This document shows positions 25,069 through 34,373 of a stretch of DNA of 64,000 nt, one piece after another (the stretch's first letter is position 1; each line of letters opens with the position of its first letter). The translations under genes were made by a program, and so were the position numbers. Source of the DNA: Bifidobacterium criceti (GTDB lineage Bacteria > Actinomycetota > Actinomycetes > Actinomycetales > Bifidobacteriaceae); NCBI RefSeq assembly GCF_002286935.1, contig NZ_MVOH01000017.1, positions 62,001-126,000 of the forward strand. The letters are read 5' to 3'. Under the pieces are notes generated by a model. It was not told the origin of the DNA. It was given only the letters and a program-made list of their open reading frames with translations, and searched no databases.

Positions 25069-25746
25069 ATTAGCGACGAACCACGCATTAACGACGAGAT
25101 TCGCGTCTCACAGGTGCGCCTTATCGGACCGAACGGCGAGCAGGTGGGAGTCATCGCGACTTCCGTCGCACTGAACCTGGCGAAGGAAGCGAACCTCGAT
25201 CTCGTCGAGGTGGCGCCGAACGCGAAGCCCCCGGTTGCCAAGCTGATCGACTACGGCAAGTTCAAGTACAACGAGAAGATCAAGCAGCGCGAAGCGCGCC
25301 GCAACCAGAGCACCGCGGAAATCAAGGAAATCCGTTTCCGCCTGAAGATCGACGAACACGACTTCGAGGTCAAGAAAGGCCACGTCGAGCGCTTCCTCAA
25401 CGGAGGTGACAAAGTCAAGGTCACGATCATGCTGCGCGGACGCGAACAGTCCCGTCCGATCGGCGGTGTGGAACTGCTCCAGCGGCTCGCCGACGAGGTC
25501 GCGGAATCGGGGACCATTGAATCCGCACCGAAGCAGGAGGGACGCAACATCATCATGACGTTGGCTCCCAAGGGCAAGAAAGTGCACACGCAGTCCGAAC
25601 AGCGCCGCCGCGGTGCCGAATCGCGCGCGGAACGCCAGGCGCGGCAGGCGGCACGTCTTGCAGCCAAGCAGGAAGCCAAAGCCCAGGAGGCGAAGGAAGC
25701 ACAAGCCGTCGTCGCCGAAGCAACCGAGACTTCAGCAACGAAGTAA
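25069..25746 (+). CDS. infC: Translation initiation factor IF-3
   Basis: This 225-residue factor keeps the 30S subunit free and checks start-codon pairing. The N-domain begins [18 protein letters not shown], the linker is [12 protein letters not shown], and the C-domain includes [14 protein letters not shown] Lys/Ala/Gln/Glu-rich tail of about 45 residues extends the C-terminus. No ATG or GTG is well placed: GGAATGGAG lies just before ATC 25066 and ATT 25069, so the start is probably AUU (or AUC), as in E. coli infC, where the rare start lets IF3 repress itself. rpmI follows after 17 bp. Confidence 0.9.
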   Translation: MSDEPRINDEIRVSQVRLIGPNGEQVGVIATSVALNLAKEANLDLVEVAPNAKPPVAKLIDYGKFKYNEKIKQREARRNQSTAEIKEIRFRLKIDEHDFEVKKGHVERFLNGGDKVKVTIMLRGREQSRPIGGVELLQRLADEVAESGTIESAPKQEGRNIIMTLAPKGKKVHTQSEQRRRGAESRAERQARQAARLAAKQEAKAQEAKEAQAVVAEATETSATK

Positions 25747-25763
25747 CAACAAGGAGGGCAGCA

Positions 25764-25955
25764 ATGCCGAAGATGAAGACAAAGACCGCGGCCGCCAAGC
25801 GCGTTCGTGTGACCGGTTCCGGTAAGCTCATGCACGCTGGCTGCGGCATGCGCCACAACCTCGAGCACAAGTCCGCTCACAAGCGCCGCGACCTCAAGCG
25901 CGACTCCGCTCTGCCGACGTCGCAGGCCAAGAAGATGAAGGGCCTGCTGGGCTGA
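25764..25955 (+). CDS. rpmI: 50S ribosomal protein L35
   Basis: This 63-residue basic protein starts [20 protein letters not shown] and includes the conserved [15 protein letters not shown] stretch. ATG 25764 has AAGGAGGGCAGCA upstream. It sits between infC and rplT as in most bacteria. Confidence 0.97.
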   Translation: MPKMKTKTAAAKRVRVTGSGKLMHAGCGMRHNLEHKSAHKRRDLKRDSALPTSQAKKMKGLLG

Positions 25956-26007
25956 GACCGGCAAGTCGATACCGTTTGAAGATTTTTTAGAAAGCTGAGG
26001 AACAACA

Positions 26008-26391
26008 ATGGCACGTGTCAAGCGCGCAGTGAACGCCCACAAGAAGCGTCGTACAGTACTCGATAGGGCCTCGGGATACCGTGGCCAGCGTTCGCGCCTG
26101 TACCGCAAGGCGAAGGAACAGCTGCTGCACTCCTTCAACTACAACTACCGTGACCGCAAGGCGCGCAAGGGCGACTTCCGCAAGCTGTGGATCCAGCGCA
26201 TCAACATCGCGGTCCGCAACGAAGGCATCACCTACAACCGTTTCATCCAGGGCCTGCGCCTCGCCGGCATCGAACTCGACCGCCGTGCGCTCGCCGAGCT
26301 CGCTGTCTCCGATCCGGACACGTTCCAGGCGATTGTCGAGCAGGCGAAGGCCGCGCTGCCTGAGGACGTCAACGCTCCGGTCGCTGCCTGA
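26008..26391 (+). CDS. rplT: 50S ribosomal protein L20
   Basis: This 127-residue protein starts [19 protein letters not shown] with the conserved [16 protein letters not shown] and later [19 protein letters not shown]. It is needed early in 50S assembly. ATG 26008 has GAGGA upstream. An intrinsic terminator at 26426-26463 closes the operon. Confidence 0.97.
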   Translation: MARVKRAVNAHKKRRTVLDRASGYRGQRSRLYRKAKEQLLHSFNYNYRDRKARKGDFRKLWIQRINIAVRNEGITYNRFIQGLRLAGIELDRRALAELAVSDPDTFQAIVEQAKAALPEDVNAPVAA

Positions 26392-26425
26392 GCGAACCGC
26401 AGCGCGCGCCGTCCGCGTATCGTAT

Positions 26426-26463
26426 GAGCCGAACCCAGCCTCCGTGCGGGTTCGGCTCTTTCT
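26426..26463 (+). terminator. Intrinsic terminator of the infC-rpmI-rplT operon
   Basis: GAGCCGAACCC (26426-26436) pairs with GGGTTCGGCTC (26448-26458) and is followed by TTTCTG. This is a standard terminator 35 bp after rplT. Confidence 0.85.
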
Positions 26464-26481
26464 GTGCGGTGTATGTGGCGG

Positions 26482-26637
26482 CGGGGCGCCGCAGTGTGCG
26501 GCCGTCTGCGGCGTGTGAGTGGCCGTTGTCGGCGGCGGTGCCGTACCGTGCGGCCGTCTGCGGTGTACATAGAGACATAGTCGGCGGCAGCGCCGCACTG
26601 TGTGTCCGTTTGCATAGTTGGAGTCGAAGAAGTCAGG
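26482..26637. repeat. Family A array: three 52-bp units between rplT and xerD
   Basis: Cores at 26482 (variant CGGGGCGCCGC), 26534 (GGCGGTGCCG) and 26586 (GGCAGCGCCGC) are exactly 52 bp apart, preceded by a partial unit. Units 1 and 2 share TGCGGCCGTCTGCGG. The last unit runs up to the xerD start region. Confidence 0.75.
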
Positions 26638-26641
26638 GGCG

Positions 26642-27571
26642 ATGGGGATGGCGAATGAACTGCAGATGGTCAAATCGAGGTTCCTCGCGTACATCGACGT
26701 CGAACGCGGTCTCGCGAAGGCGACCATCGAAGCGTACGAACGCGACCTCGACCGCTATATCCTGTGGCTCGCCGACCGCGGGATCGATGGACCCCGGCAG
26801 ATCACGACACTGCACGTCGAAGCGTTCCTGCAATCGCTCGCAATCGACGGACAGAGCGGCACAAGTCGCGCTCGGCATCTCGCGAGCGTCCATATGTTCC
26901 ACCGCTTCATGTTTGGCGAACATATCGTCGACGATGACGTGTCGCAATCGGTCAAGGCACCGAAATCCGGTTCGCGGTTGCCGGATGTGCTCGACGTCGA
27001 TGAGGTCGCCGCGCTGCTCAAGGCGGCCGCGACCGACGACACCGACGACGCGGCCGGACTGCGCGACAGCGCGCTCCTCGAGTTCATGTACGCGACGGGC
27101 TGCCGCGTGAGCGAAGCGGTCGCGACGAACCTCGACGATTTCGACTTCGACGAACAAGTCGTCCGCCTGACGGGAAAAGGCAGCAAGCAGCGCCTCGTGC
27201 CGTTCGGCGACTACGCGCGCGACGCACTCCTCACGTACCTCAAATATGGGCGCACCGTGCTGCAGGAGAAGGCGAAACGTTCATCTGAGCTGCGCGCCGT
27301 GTTCCTCAACCTACGTGGACGCCGCCTGTCGCGCCAGTCGGTGTGGGAGATCATCCGCCGCGCCGGCGAGCGCGCGCACATTACACGGCCGCTGCATCCG
27401 CACACGTTGCGGCATTCGTTCGCGACGCACCTGCTGCAGGGCGGCGCCGACGTGCGCACGGTGCAGGAGCTGCTCGGGCACGCGTCGGTCAAGACGACGC
27501 AGATCTACACCCATGTCAGCCCCGACGTGCTCATCGAAACGTACATCACCGCTCACCCACGCGCCAAATAG
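26642..27571 (+). CDS. xerD: Tyrosine recombinase XerD
   Basis: This 309-residue recombinase resolves chromosome dimers at dif together with XerC. The catalytic set is complete: Arg155 (CRVSEA), Lys179 (TGKGSKQ), His254 and Arg257 (HTLRH), His280 (GHASVKTT) and Tyr289 (IYTHVS). The N-terminal SAM-like domain covers about 10-105. The start is uncertain: ATG 26642 with AGGGGCG just upstream is preferred, and ATG 26648 is possible. parA follows 106 bp downstream, as in many Actinobacteria. Confidence 0.93.
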   Translation: MGMANELQMVKSRFLAYIDVERGLAKATIEAYERDLDRYILWLADRGIDGPRQITTLHVEAFLQSLAIDGQSGTSRARHLASVHMFHRFMFGEHIVDDDVSQSVKAPKSGSRLPDVLDVDEVAALLKAAATDDTDDAAGLRDSALLEFMYATGCRVSEAVATNLDDFDFDEQVVRLTGKGSKQRLVPFGDYARDALLTYLKYGRTVLQEKAKRSSELRAVFLNLRGRRLSRQSVWEIIRRAGERAHITRPLHPHTLRHSFATHLLQGGADVRTVQELLGHASVKTTQIYTHVSPDVLIETYITAHPRAK

Positions 27572-27595
27572 CCGTTTTCGGTGGTGGTGAAGCGG

Positions 27596-27677
27596 TACAC
27601 TAGAACTTTAGTGAAGACAGGACGTTCCCGGCCCGGCCGGAACGTCGGGAAATGCATGACCTGATAAAGTGAGCGGT
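27596..27677 (+). promoter_or_regulatory. Inverted repeats and promoter ahead of parA
   Basis: CACTA (27598-27602) and TAGTG (27609-27613) form an inverted repeat, and GACGTTCC (27621-27628) pairs with GGAACGTC (27639-27646). TAAAGT at 27665-27670 lies seven bases before ATG 27678 and could be the -10 of a leaderless parA transcript. Confidence 0.4.
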
Positions 27678-28517
27678 ATGCCTACGGATTTGCTTGGACG
27701 AGAATACGAGACCTTCCCGGTGCCCGAGCCGTTGCGGCAGCACGGTCCGGCGCGCGTCATCGCGATGTGCAACCAGAAGGGCGGCGTAGGCAAGACGACG
27801 AGCTCGATCAACATCGCGGGCGCGCTCGCGCAGTACGACAGGCGTGTGCTCATCGTCGATTTCGATCCGCAGGGTGCGGCGACGGTCGGCCTCGGCATCA
27901 ATGCGAACGTTCTCGACAATACGATCTACACGGCGTTGTTCAATCCGAAGATCGACGTCCACGACATCATCCAACCGACGAAATTCGCGGGACTCGATAT
28001 CATCCCCGCGAACATCGACCTGTCCGCCGCGGAAGTGCAACTCGTGACCGAAGTGGGCCGCGAGCAGATTCTCGCGAGCGTGTTGCGCCCGATTATCAAG
28101 GAATACGACGCGATCATCATCGACTGCCAACCGTCGCTCGGTCTGCTCACCGTGAACGCGCTCACGGCCGCCGACGGCGTCATCATCCCGGTCGCCGCGG
28201 AATTCTTCGCGTTGCGCGGCGTCGCACTGCTGATGCAATCGATTGAAAAAGTACAGGCGCGCATCAACCCCGGACTCGAAGTGTTCGGCGTACTCGTGAC
28301 GATGTACACGCACACGCTGCATTGCGACGAAGTCGTGCAGCGCATCTATGAAGCCTTCGGCGACAAGGTGTTCCATTCCGTCATCTCACGGTCGATCAAA
28401 CTGCCCGACGCGAACGTAGCGGCGGCGCCGATCACCTATTACGCCCACAACCACAAAACCGCGCGTGAATACCGCGAGGTCGCGCGCGAACTCATCGCGA
28501 AGGGCGTCGTCGCGTAA
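27678..28517 (+). CDS. parA: ParA/Soj-family chromosome partitioning ATPase
   Basis: This 279-residue deviant Walker ATPase has NQKGGVGKTT (P-loop, residues 32-41), DFDPQGAAT as Walker A', and IIIDCQPSLG as Walker B. It resembles the second ParA found beside xerD and scpA/scpB in Actinobacteria rather than the parAB pair at the origin. No parB or scpA follows here; the next 351 bp are repeats and the NrtR operator. GTG 27669 is an alternative start. Confidence 0.92.
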   Translation: MPTDLLGREYETFPVPEPLRQHGPARVIAMCNQKGGVGKTTSSINIAGALAQYDRRVLIVDFDPQGAATVGLGINANVLDNTIYTALFNPKIDVHDIIQPTKFAGLDIIPANIDLSAAEVQLVTEVGREQILASVLRPIIKEYDAIIIDCQPSLGLLTVNALTAADGVIIPVAAEFFALRGVALLMQSIEKVQARINPGLEVFGVLVTMYTHTLHCDEVVQRIYEAFGDKVFHSVISRSIKLPDANVAAAPITYYAHNHKTAREYREVARELIAKGVVA

Positions 28518-28541
28518 ATTGTGTACGCGGCAGGCGATGGC

Positions 28542-28697
28542 GGCGGTGCCGCACTGTGCGGCTATGTGCGGCAGATATATAGAAGTAGTTGGTGGCGGTG
28601 CCGCACTGTGCAGCCGTCTGTGGCGTACATATGGCTGTCAGTGGCGGCAGTGCCGCAGTGAGCGACCGTCTGCGACAGATATATAGCAGGGAGTCTG
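28542..28697. repeat. Family A array: three 52-bp units after parA
   Basis: Cores at 28542, 28594 (both GGCGGTGCCGC) and 28646 (GGCAGTGCCGC) are 52 bp apart. GCCGCACTGTGCGGC in unit 1 is a perfect short hairpin. A partial unit precedes the first, and the last decays into ATATATAGCAGG. With the array at 26482 it brackets the xerD-parA segment. Confidence 0.78.
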
Positions 28698-28765
28698 CGG
28701 CGTATAACGGCATATGCCAAAAGGGACGTACGTGTGCGTCCGTGGGGGATGACCACTATCCGAGC

Positions 28766-28796
28766 ATCACTTATAGTCATCGTGACTATAAGTGAT
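28766..28796. promoter_or_regulatory. NrtR operator: perfect 31-bp palindrome
   Basis: Arms ATCACTTATAGTCA (28766-28779) and TGACTATAAGTGAT (28783-28796) are exact complements around TCG. The TATAGTC/GACTATA core matches the kind of site bound by NrtR regulators. It lies 72 bp upstream of the nrtR start, so the regulator probably controls its own gene and perhaps niaP by read-through. Confidence 0.8.
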
Positions 28797-28868
28797 ACGC
28801 TGACGTTGTTCTCGATGATGCCTGATGCGCGACCGCATCGGTGCGCAGGGATGCGGAAAGGAGCGGCG

Positions 28869-29705
28869 ATGGGCGTTGGCAATGTCAGCGAACGGCGGAA
28901 CGAAGCGCCCCAAGTGGGTGTGACGTCGGTCATTCTCGCGCTCGGTCCCGCGGACGATGGTGAGCGCAGACGTCTGTGGATGCCGCTTGTGCGCCGCATA
29001 CGCGAACCGTATCTCGGTGCATGGGCGCTTCCGGGAGGTCCGCTCAAAGCCGGCCGTTCATTGGAACGTTCGGCATATGAGACGCTCGCGTCGACGACCG
29101 ATCTCCATCCGAAATACCTCGAGCAGTTGTACACGTTCGGCGACCCCGAGCGGTCGCGTGGGGGAGTGCCGATGGTGTCGATCTGCTACTGGGCGCTCGT
29201 CGGGCAGGTCGATGTCGCGTCGCTCGAGACGAAACACAATGTCGCCTGGTTCGCCGACGACGCATTGCCCGAGCTTGCGTTCGACCACCGGCGCATCGTC
29301 GACTACGCGACCTGGAGGCTGCGGCATCGCCTTGACATGCCGCAGGTCGTCCGTGAACTCGTCGGCGACGAGTTTACGCTGCGCGAATTGCATGCCGTGA
29401 GCGAAGCGATCGAAGGCCATTCGATCGACCTCGCGAATTTCCGCAGGCGTACGCTCGCGTCGGGCATGATCGAAGAGACGGGTGCGCGCAGGCGCGTCGG
29501 CAGACAACGCCCCGCCGCGCTCTACCGGTTCCGCTCTGACGCGGATGGCATCGCCGGTGACGCGGGCAGTGTCGCGGACGCAGCGCTGCCGCAAGGCTTC
29601 GGTGTGAGCGAACTGTCGCGATTCGCGAACGTCGACGCGCACATGGATGCAGACGACGCGCATATGAGCGCGCTTTCCGCGCTCACGACCGACACACGCG
29701 TGTGA
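28869..29705 (+). CDS. nrtR: NrtR-family Nudix-like transcriptional regulator
   Basis: This 278-residue protein combines an N-terminal Nudix fold (about 15-150) with a C-terminal winged helix (about 160-230, FTLRELHAVSEAIEGHSIDLANFRRR). NrtR proteins sense ADP-ribose or related NAD metabolites and repress NAD genes. The Nudix box is degenerate: LPGGPLKAGRSLERSAYETL lacks the catalytic Glu and the RE and EE pairs, as expected for a ligand-sensing, non-hydrolysing member. ATG 28869 has AAAGGAG upstream. The palindrome at 28766 and the NiaP-like gene downstream fit the role. Confidence 0.88.
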   Translation: MGVGNVSERRNEAPQVGVTSVILALGPADDGERRRLWMPLVRRIREPYLGAWALPGGPLKAGRSLERSAYETLASTTDLHPKYLEQLYTFGDPERSRGGVPMVSICYWALVGQVDVASLETKHNVAWFADDALPELAFDHRRIVDYATWRLRHRLDMPQVVRELVGDEFTLRELHAVSEAIEGHSIDLANFRRRTLASGMIEETGARRRVGRQRPAALYRFRSDADGIAGDAGSVADAALPQGFGVSELSRFANVDAHMDADDAHMSALSALTTDTRV

Positions 29706-29953
29706 ACGAACATCGGTACATGTCCGCGATATGCATCGTGCGTATGTCACGACATCGCCGACATTGACATCGTCACATCGTCGCATCGTCGATGCGGCGG
29801 TGCGGCGGTGCGGCGGTGGCATGACGTGGCGCGTACCGGAGGACGGGTGCATACGCCCCCAAAGTTCCTTGGAATTCGACACATCACCAGTCCACCAGTC
29901 CATATGTTCATCTTTTCCATATTGCAGACCACAGCAGCATATCGGAGGTAACC
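29706..29953. other. Intergenic gap between nrtR and niaP
   Basis: These 248 bp contain no convincing gene. A short tandem GCGGTGCG repeat lies near 29800-29818, with an AT-richer stretch before niaP. No second NrtR-like palindrome is visible, so control of niaP by NrtR would have to come from the upstream promoter. Confidence 0.5.
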
Positions 29954-31363
29954 ATGACCGCTGCAGAAAGCACATTGGGCGTATCCGCGCGAGGCGCGGG
30001 CGCATCGAAGGCACCTGAGCCGCTCGCGGACGCGGACGCCACGACGCTCACGCGCAACGAGCGCCTCGACCGTCTGCCGTTCAACCGCGCGCACCGCAAA
30101 CTGCTCGTCGCGTCGGGCATCGGCTGGGCGTTCGATGCGATGGACGTCGGCCTCGTGTCGTTCGTCGTCGCCGCGATCGCCGCGGACCCCCACTTCAACC
30201 TCGGCGCCGTGCAGAAGTCGTGGGTTCTGTCGATCGGCTTCATCGGCATGGCGGTCGGCGCCGCGCTCGGCGGTTGGTTCGCCGACCGTTGGGGACGCAA
30301 GACCGTGTTCACGGCGACGATGGTCGTCTTCGGTGTCGCGAACGGTGCGATGGCGTTCTCGTGGACGCTCGCGATGCTCCTCGCCGCACGTTTCGTCATC
30401 GGTCTCGGCCTTGGCGCGGAACTGCCCGTCGCCTCGACGCTCGTCTCCGAATTCTCGCCGACGAAGCAGCGCGGACGTATGACGGTGCTCCTCGAATCAT
30501 TCTGGGCCGTCGGTTGGATCGTCGCGGCCGCGATCGGCTATTTCGTCATTCCGAACACCGGTGATTGGGGGTGGCGTTGGGCGCTCCTCATCGGCGCGCT
30601 GCCGCTGCTGTACGCGATCGTCGCGCGTCGTCAGCTGCCCGAATCGGTGCGGTTCCTCGAAGCGCAGGGGCGCGATGAGGAGGCCGAACGCTCGGTGCGC
30701 TATTTCGAGGCCGCGAGCGGCGTCAAGCCCGTCGCGAGCGCGAAGGCCGTCAAACTGCCGAAGATCCGCACACGTGAACTGTTCGGCCGCAAGTACATCG
30801 GTGTGACGGTCGCGATCTGGGCGACGTGGTTCTTCGTCAACTTCTCGTATTATGGCGCATTCACCTGGATGCCGAGCCTGCTCGCCGACCAGTTCGGTTC
30901 GCTCACGAAGTCCTTCGGCTATACGCTTGCGATTTCGCTCGCGCAGCTGCCGGGGTACTTCCTTGCCGCGTGGCTCGTCGAGCGTTGGGGGCGCCGCCGT
31001 ACGCTGAGTGTGTTCCTCGCCGTGTCCGCCGTTGCCGCGTTCCTGTTCTCGCAGTCCGTGAACGTGCCACAGGTGCTTGGCTTCGGCATGCTGCTGTCCG
31101 CTTCGAACCTCGGCGCATGGGGCGTCCTCTACGCGGTCACGCCGGAGATCTATCCGACGCGTCTGCGTGGCGCCGCGTCCGGTGCCGCCGCCGCGTGCGG
31201 CCGTGTCGCCGCGATCATCGCGCCGCTGCTTGTGCCGTGGTTCCTGACGATGTCGGGCGGCAACAAGTCGGTCGCGTTCATCGTGTTCGCGGTCGCGTTC
31301 GTGCTCGCGTGCATCGCCGCGCTCTTCCTTCCCGAGAAGACAGGTGCGACGCTCGACGACTGA
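29954..31363 (+). CDS. niaP: MFS transporter, NiaP-type niacin transporter
   Basis: This 469-residue carrier has about 12 membrane helices and the SV2/NiaP pattern seen in B. subtilis NiaP: GWAFDAMDVGLVSFV in helix 1, GLGLGAELPVASTLVSEF in helix 4, TVLLESFWAVGW in helix 5 and SASNLGAWGVLYAVTPE in helix 10. An N-terminal cytoplasmic extension of about 45 residues precedes helix 1. It should import nicotinic acid or nicotinamide. Position after nrtR and the presence of pncA support NAD salvage. GGAGGTAACC precedes ATG 29954. Confidence 0.85.
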   Translation: MTAAESTLGVSARGAGASKAPEPLADADATTLTRNERLDRLPFNRAHRKLLVASGIGWAFDAMDVGLVSFVVAAIAADPHFNLGAVQKSWVLSIGFIGMAVGAALGGWFADRWGRKTVFTATMVVFGVANGAMAFSWTLAMLLAARFVIGLGLGAELPVASTLVSEFSPTKQRGRMTVLLESFWAVGWIVAAAIGYFVIPNTGDWGWRWALLIGALPLLYAIVARRQLPESVRFLEAQGRDEEAERSVRYFEAASGVKPVASAKAVKLPKIRTRELFGRKYIGVTVAIWATWFFVNFSYYGAFTWMPSLLADQFGSLTKSFGYTLAISLAQLPGYFLAAWLVERWGRRRTLSVFLAVSAVAAFLFSQSVNVPQVLGFGMLLSASNLGAWGVLYAVTPEIYPTRLRGAASGAAAACGRVAAIIAPLLVPWFLTMSGGNKSVAFIVFAVAFVLACIAALFLPEKTGATLDD

Positions 31364-31386
31364 CGTCCGCTTCTCTCCTTTTTCTT

Positions 31387-31445
31387 CGCCCGGCGTCGCG
31401 CGTTCCCGCAATCTGTGGCAACGCGCGACGCCGGGCGTCCTTTTT
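31387..31445 (+). terminator. Intrinsic terminator of niaP and first Family C unit
   Basis: CGCCCGGCGTCGCGCGTT (31387-31404) and its perfect 18-bp complement (31420-31437) enclose a 15-nt loop CCCGCAATCTGTGGC and are followed by TCCTTTTTG. It is 24 bp after the niaP stop. Confidence 0.88.
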
Positions 31446-31660
31446 GCGTCGTGCGTTCCTGCAGATTGTGGTGTCGCGCGACGCTGGGAGTGTGATTCCG
31501 TCGTGCGTTCCCGCAATCTGTGTTATCGTGCGACGCTGAGGTCGCGTTGGCGTCCGGGGTTCCCGCAGGTCGTGGTGTCGCGCGACGCTGGGAGTGTGAT
31601 TCCGACGTGCGTTCCCGCAGTCTATGTCATCGCGCGACGCCCGTGCCGTGTCAGCATGTG
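31400..31660. repeat. Family C array: five 52-53-bp hairpin units after niaP
   Basis: The element GCGTTCC occurs at 31400, 31453, 31505, 31557 (GGGTTCC) and 31609, spaced 53, 52, 52 and 52 bp. Each unit keeps the loop sequence TTCCCGCANTCTGTG between GTCGNGCG and CGCGCGAC arms. Only the first unit ends in a T-tract. The array fills most of the 396-bp gap before typA; units 2 and 4 also share GCTGGGAGTGTGATTCCG. Confidence 0.8.
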
Positions 31661-31759
31661 CGCGTACGATTGCGATGGTTTGTGTGCGAATGGTGAACGC
31701 CGGTTCCGCGTCCATCAGGGTCACACAGGAAATCAATGGTCTTTGAGGAGAAAACATTC

Positions 31760-33693
<1,934 letters not shown>

Positions 33694-33694
<1 letters not shown>

Positions 33695-33775
33695 CACCAT
33701 TCGTCACGGTATGAGACACGGGCGTCGGCGCAATCGTGCGCCGACGCCCGTGTCTCATACCGTGACCGATGGTGT
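33694..33775. terminator. 82-nt hairpin with a 30-bp perfect stem after typA
   Basis: Left arm 33703-33732 starts GTCACGGTATGAGACACG and pairs perfectly with 33737-33766 around the loop ATCG. A further seven base pairs (ACACCAT/ATGGTGT) flank it beyond a 2x2 mismatch. It begins at the last base of the typA stop codon. There is no T-tract. Confidence 0.75.
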
Positions 33776-33824
33776 ACCGCACGATGACGGCCGTCTTCGC
33801 GCGGTACGCCTACACTGTGGGGGT

Positions 33825-34373
33825 ATGAGCACGACCGATCCGCGACCCGAAGCCGACCCCGTGATGCAATCAGTGCCATCGCCATCTGTGCCATCACGAG
33901 CAGTGGCGATGCGGCGCTCGCCGTGGAGCCACCGACAGAACGCCGTCGTCCGCACGCTCGTCACGATTGCGAGCGCGGCCGCCGCGGGCGCGTGTGGCAC
34001 GCTCGCACACCGCATGGGCGCGTCGATGAACATTCCATATGGTCTTGTGCTCGCGTTCCTCATCATCGGCATGTCCGCATGGTGCGCCCGCGCGCGCGGC
34101 GGCGTCATCGGACTCGCGTTCCATCTGATCGTCTCGTATCTGACGATATGGACGCTCGCGATGCCGGGCCCTGGTGGCGACCTCATGTTGCCGATCGGGT
34201 TCCGTTCGGCGACGATTCCCTGGTGGTCGCAGCACGTGGGATATATATGGCTCTACGGGTCGCTCATCGTCCAACTGTTGTTGCTTGTATGCCCGAAACG
34301 GTGGTTCCGCACGATGTCCGCACCAGTGGACGACACCGCGGACGGTAGTGTGGCGCAGGGGGAGGGGCGATGA
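33825..34373 (+). CDS. Small polytopic membrane protein, first gene of pheA-tyrA operon
   Basis: I do not recognise a named function. The 182-residue product has a hydrophilic N-terminus of about 40 residues and four membrane helices (for example TLVTIASAAAAGACGTLAHR, YGLVLAFLIIGMSAW and YIWLYGSLIVQLLLLV). A TACACT -10 box at 33811-33816 is eight bases before ATG 33825, so the message is probably leaderless. Its stop overlaps pheA by four bases (ATGA), so the two are co-translated. Confidence 0.75.
   Translation: MSTTDPRPEADPVMQSVPSPSVPSRAVAMRRSPWSHRQNAVVRTLVTIASAAAAGACGTLAHRMGASMNIPYGLVLAFLIIGMSAWCARARGGVIGLAFHLIVSYLTIWTLAMPGPGGDLMLPIGFRSATIPWWSQHVGYIWLYGSLIVQLLLLVCPKRWFRTMSAPVDDTADGSVAQGEGR

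Noticed and set aside
15195..28697. CRISPR arrays at the repeat clusters
   Set aside because: The units are contiguous and similar along their full 52 bp, with gradual decay. There are no constant repeats separated by unique spacers, and no cas genes are present.
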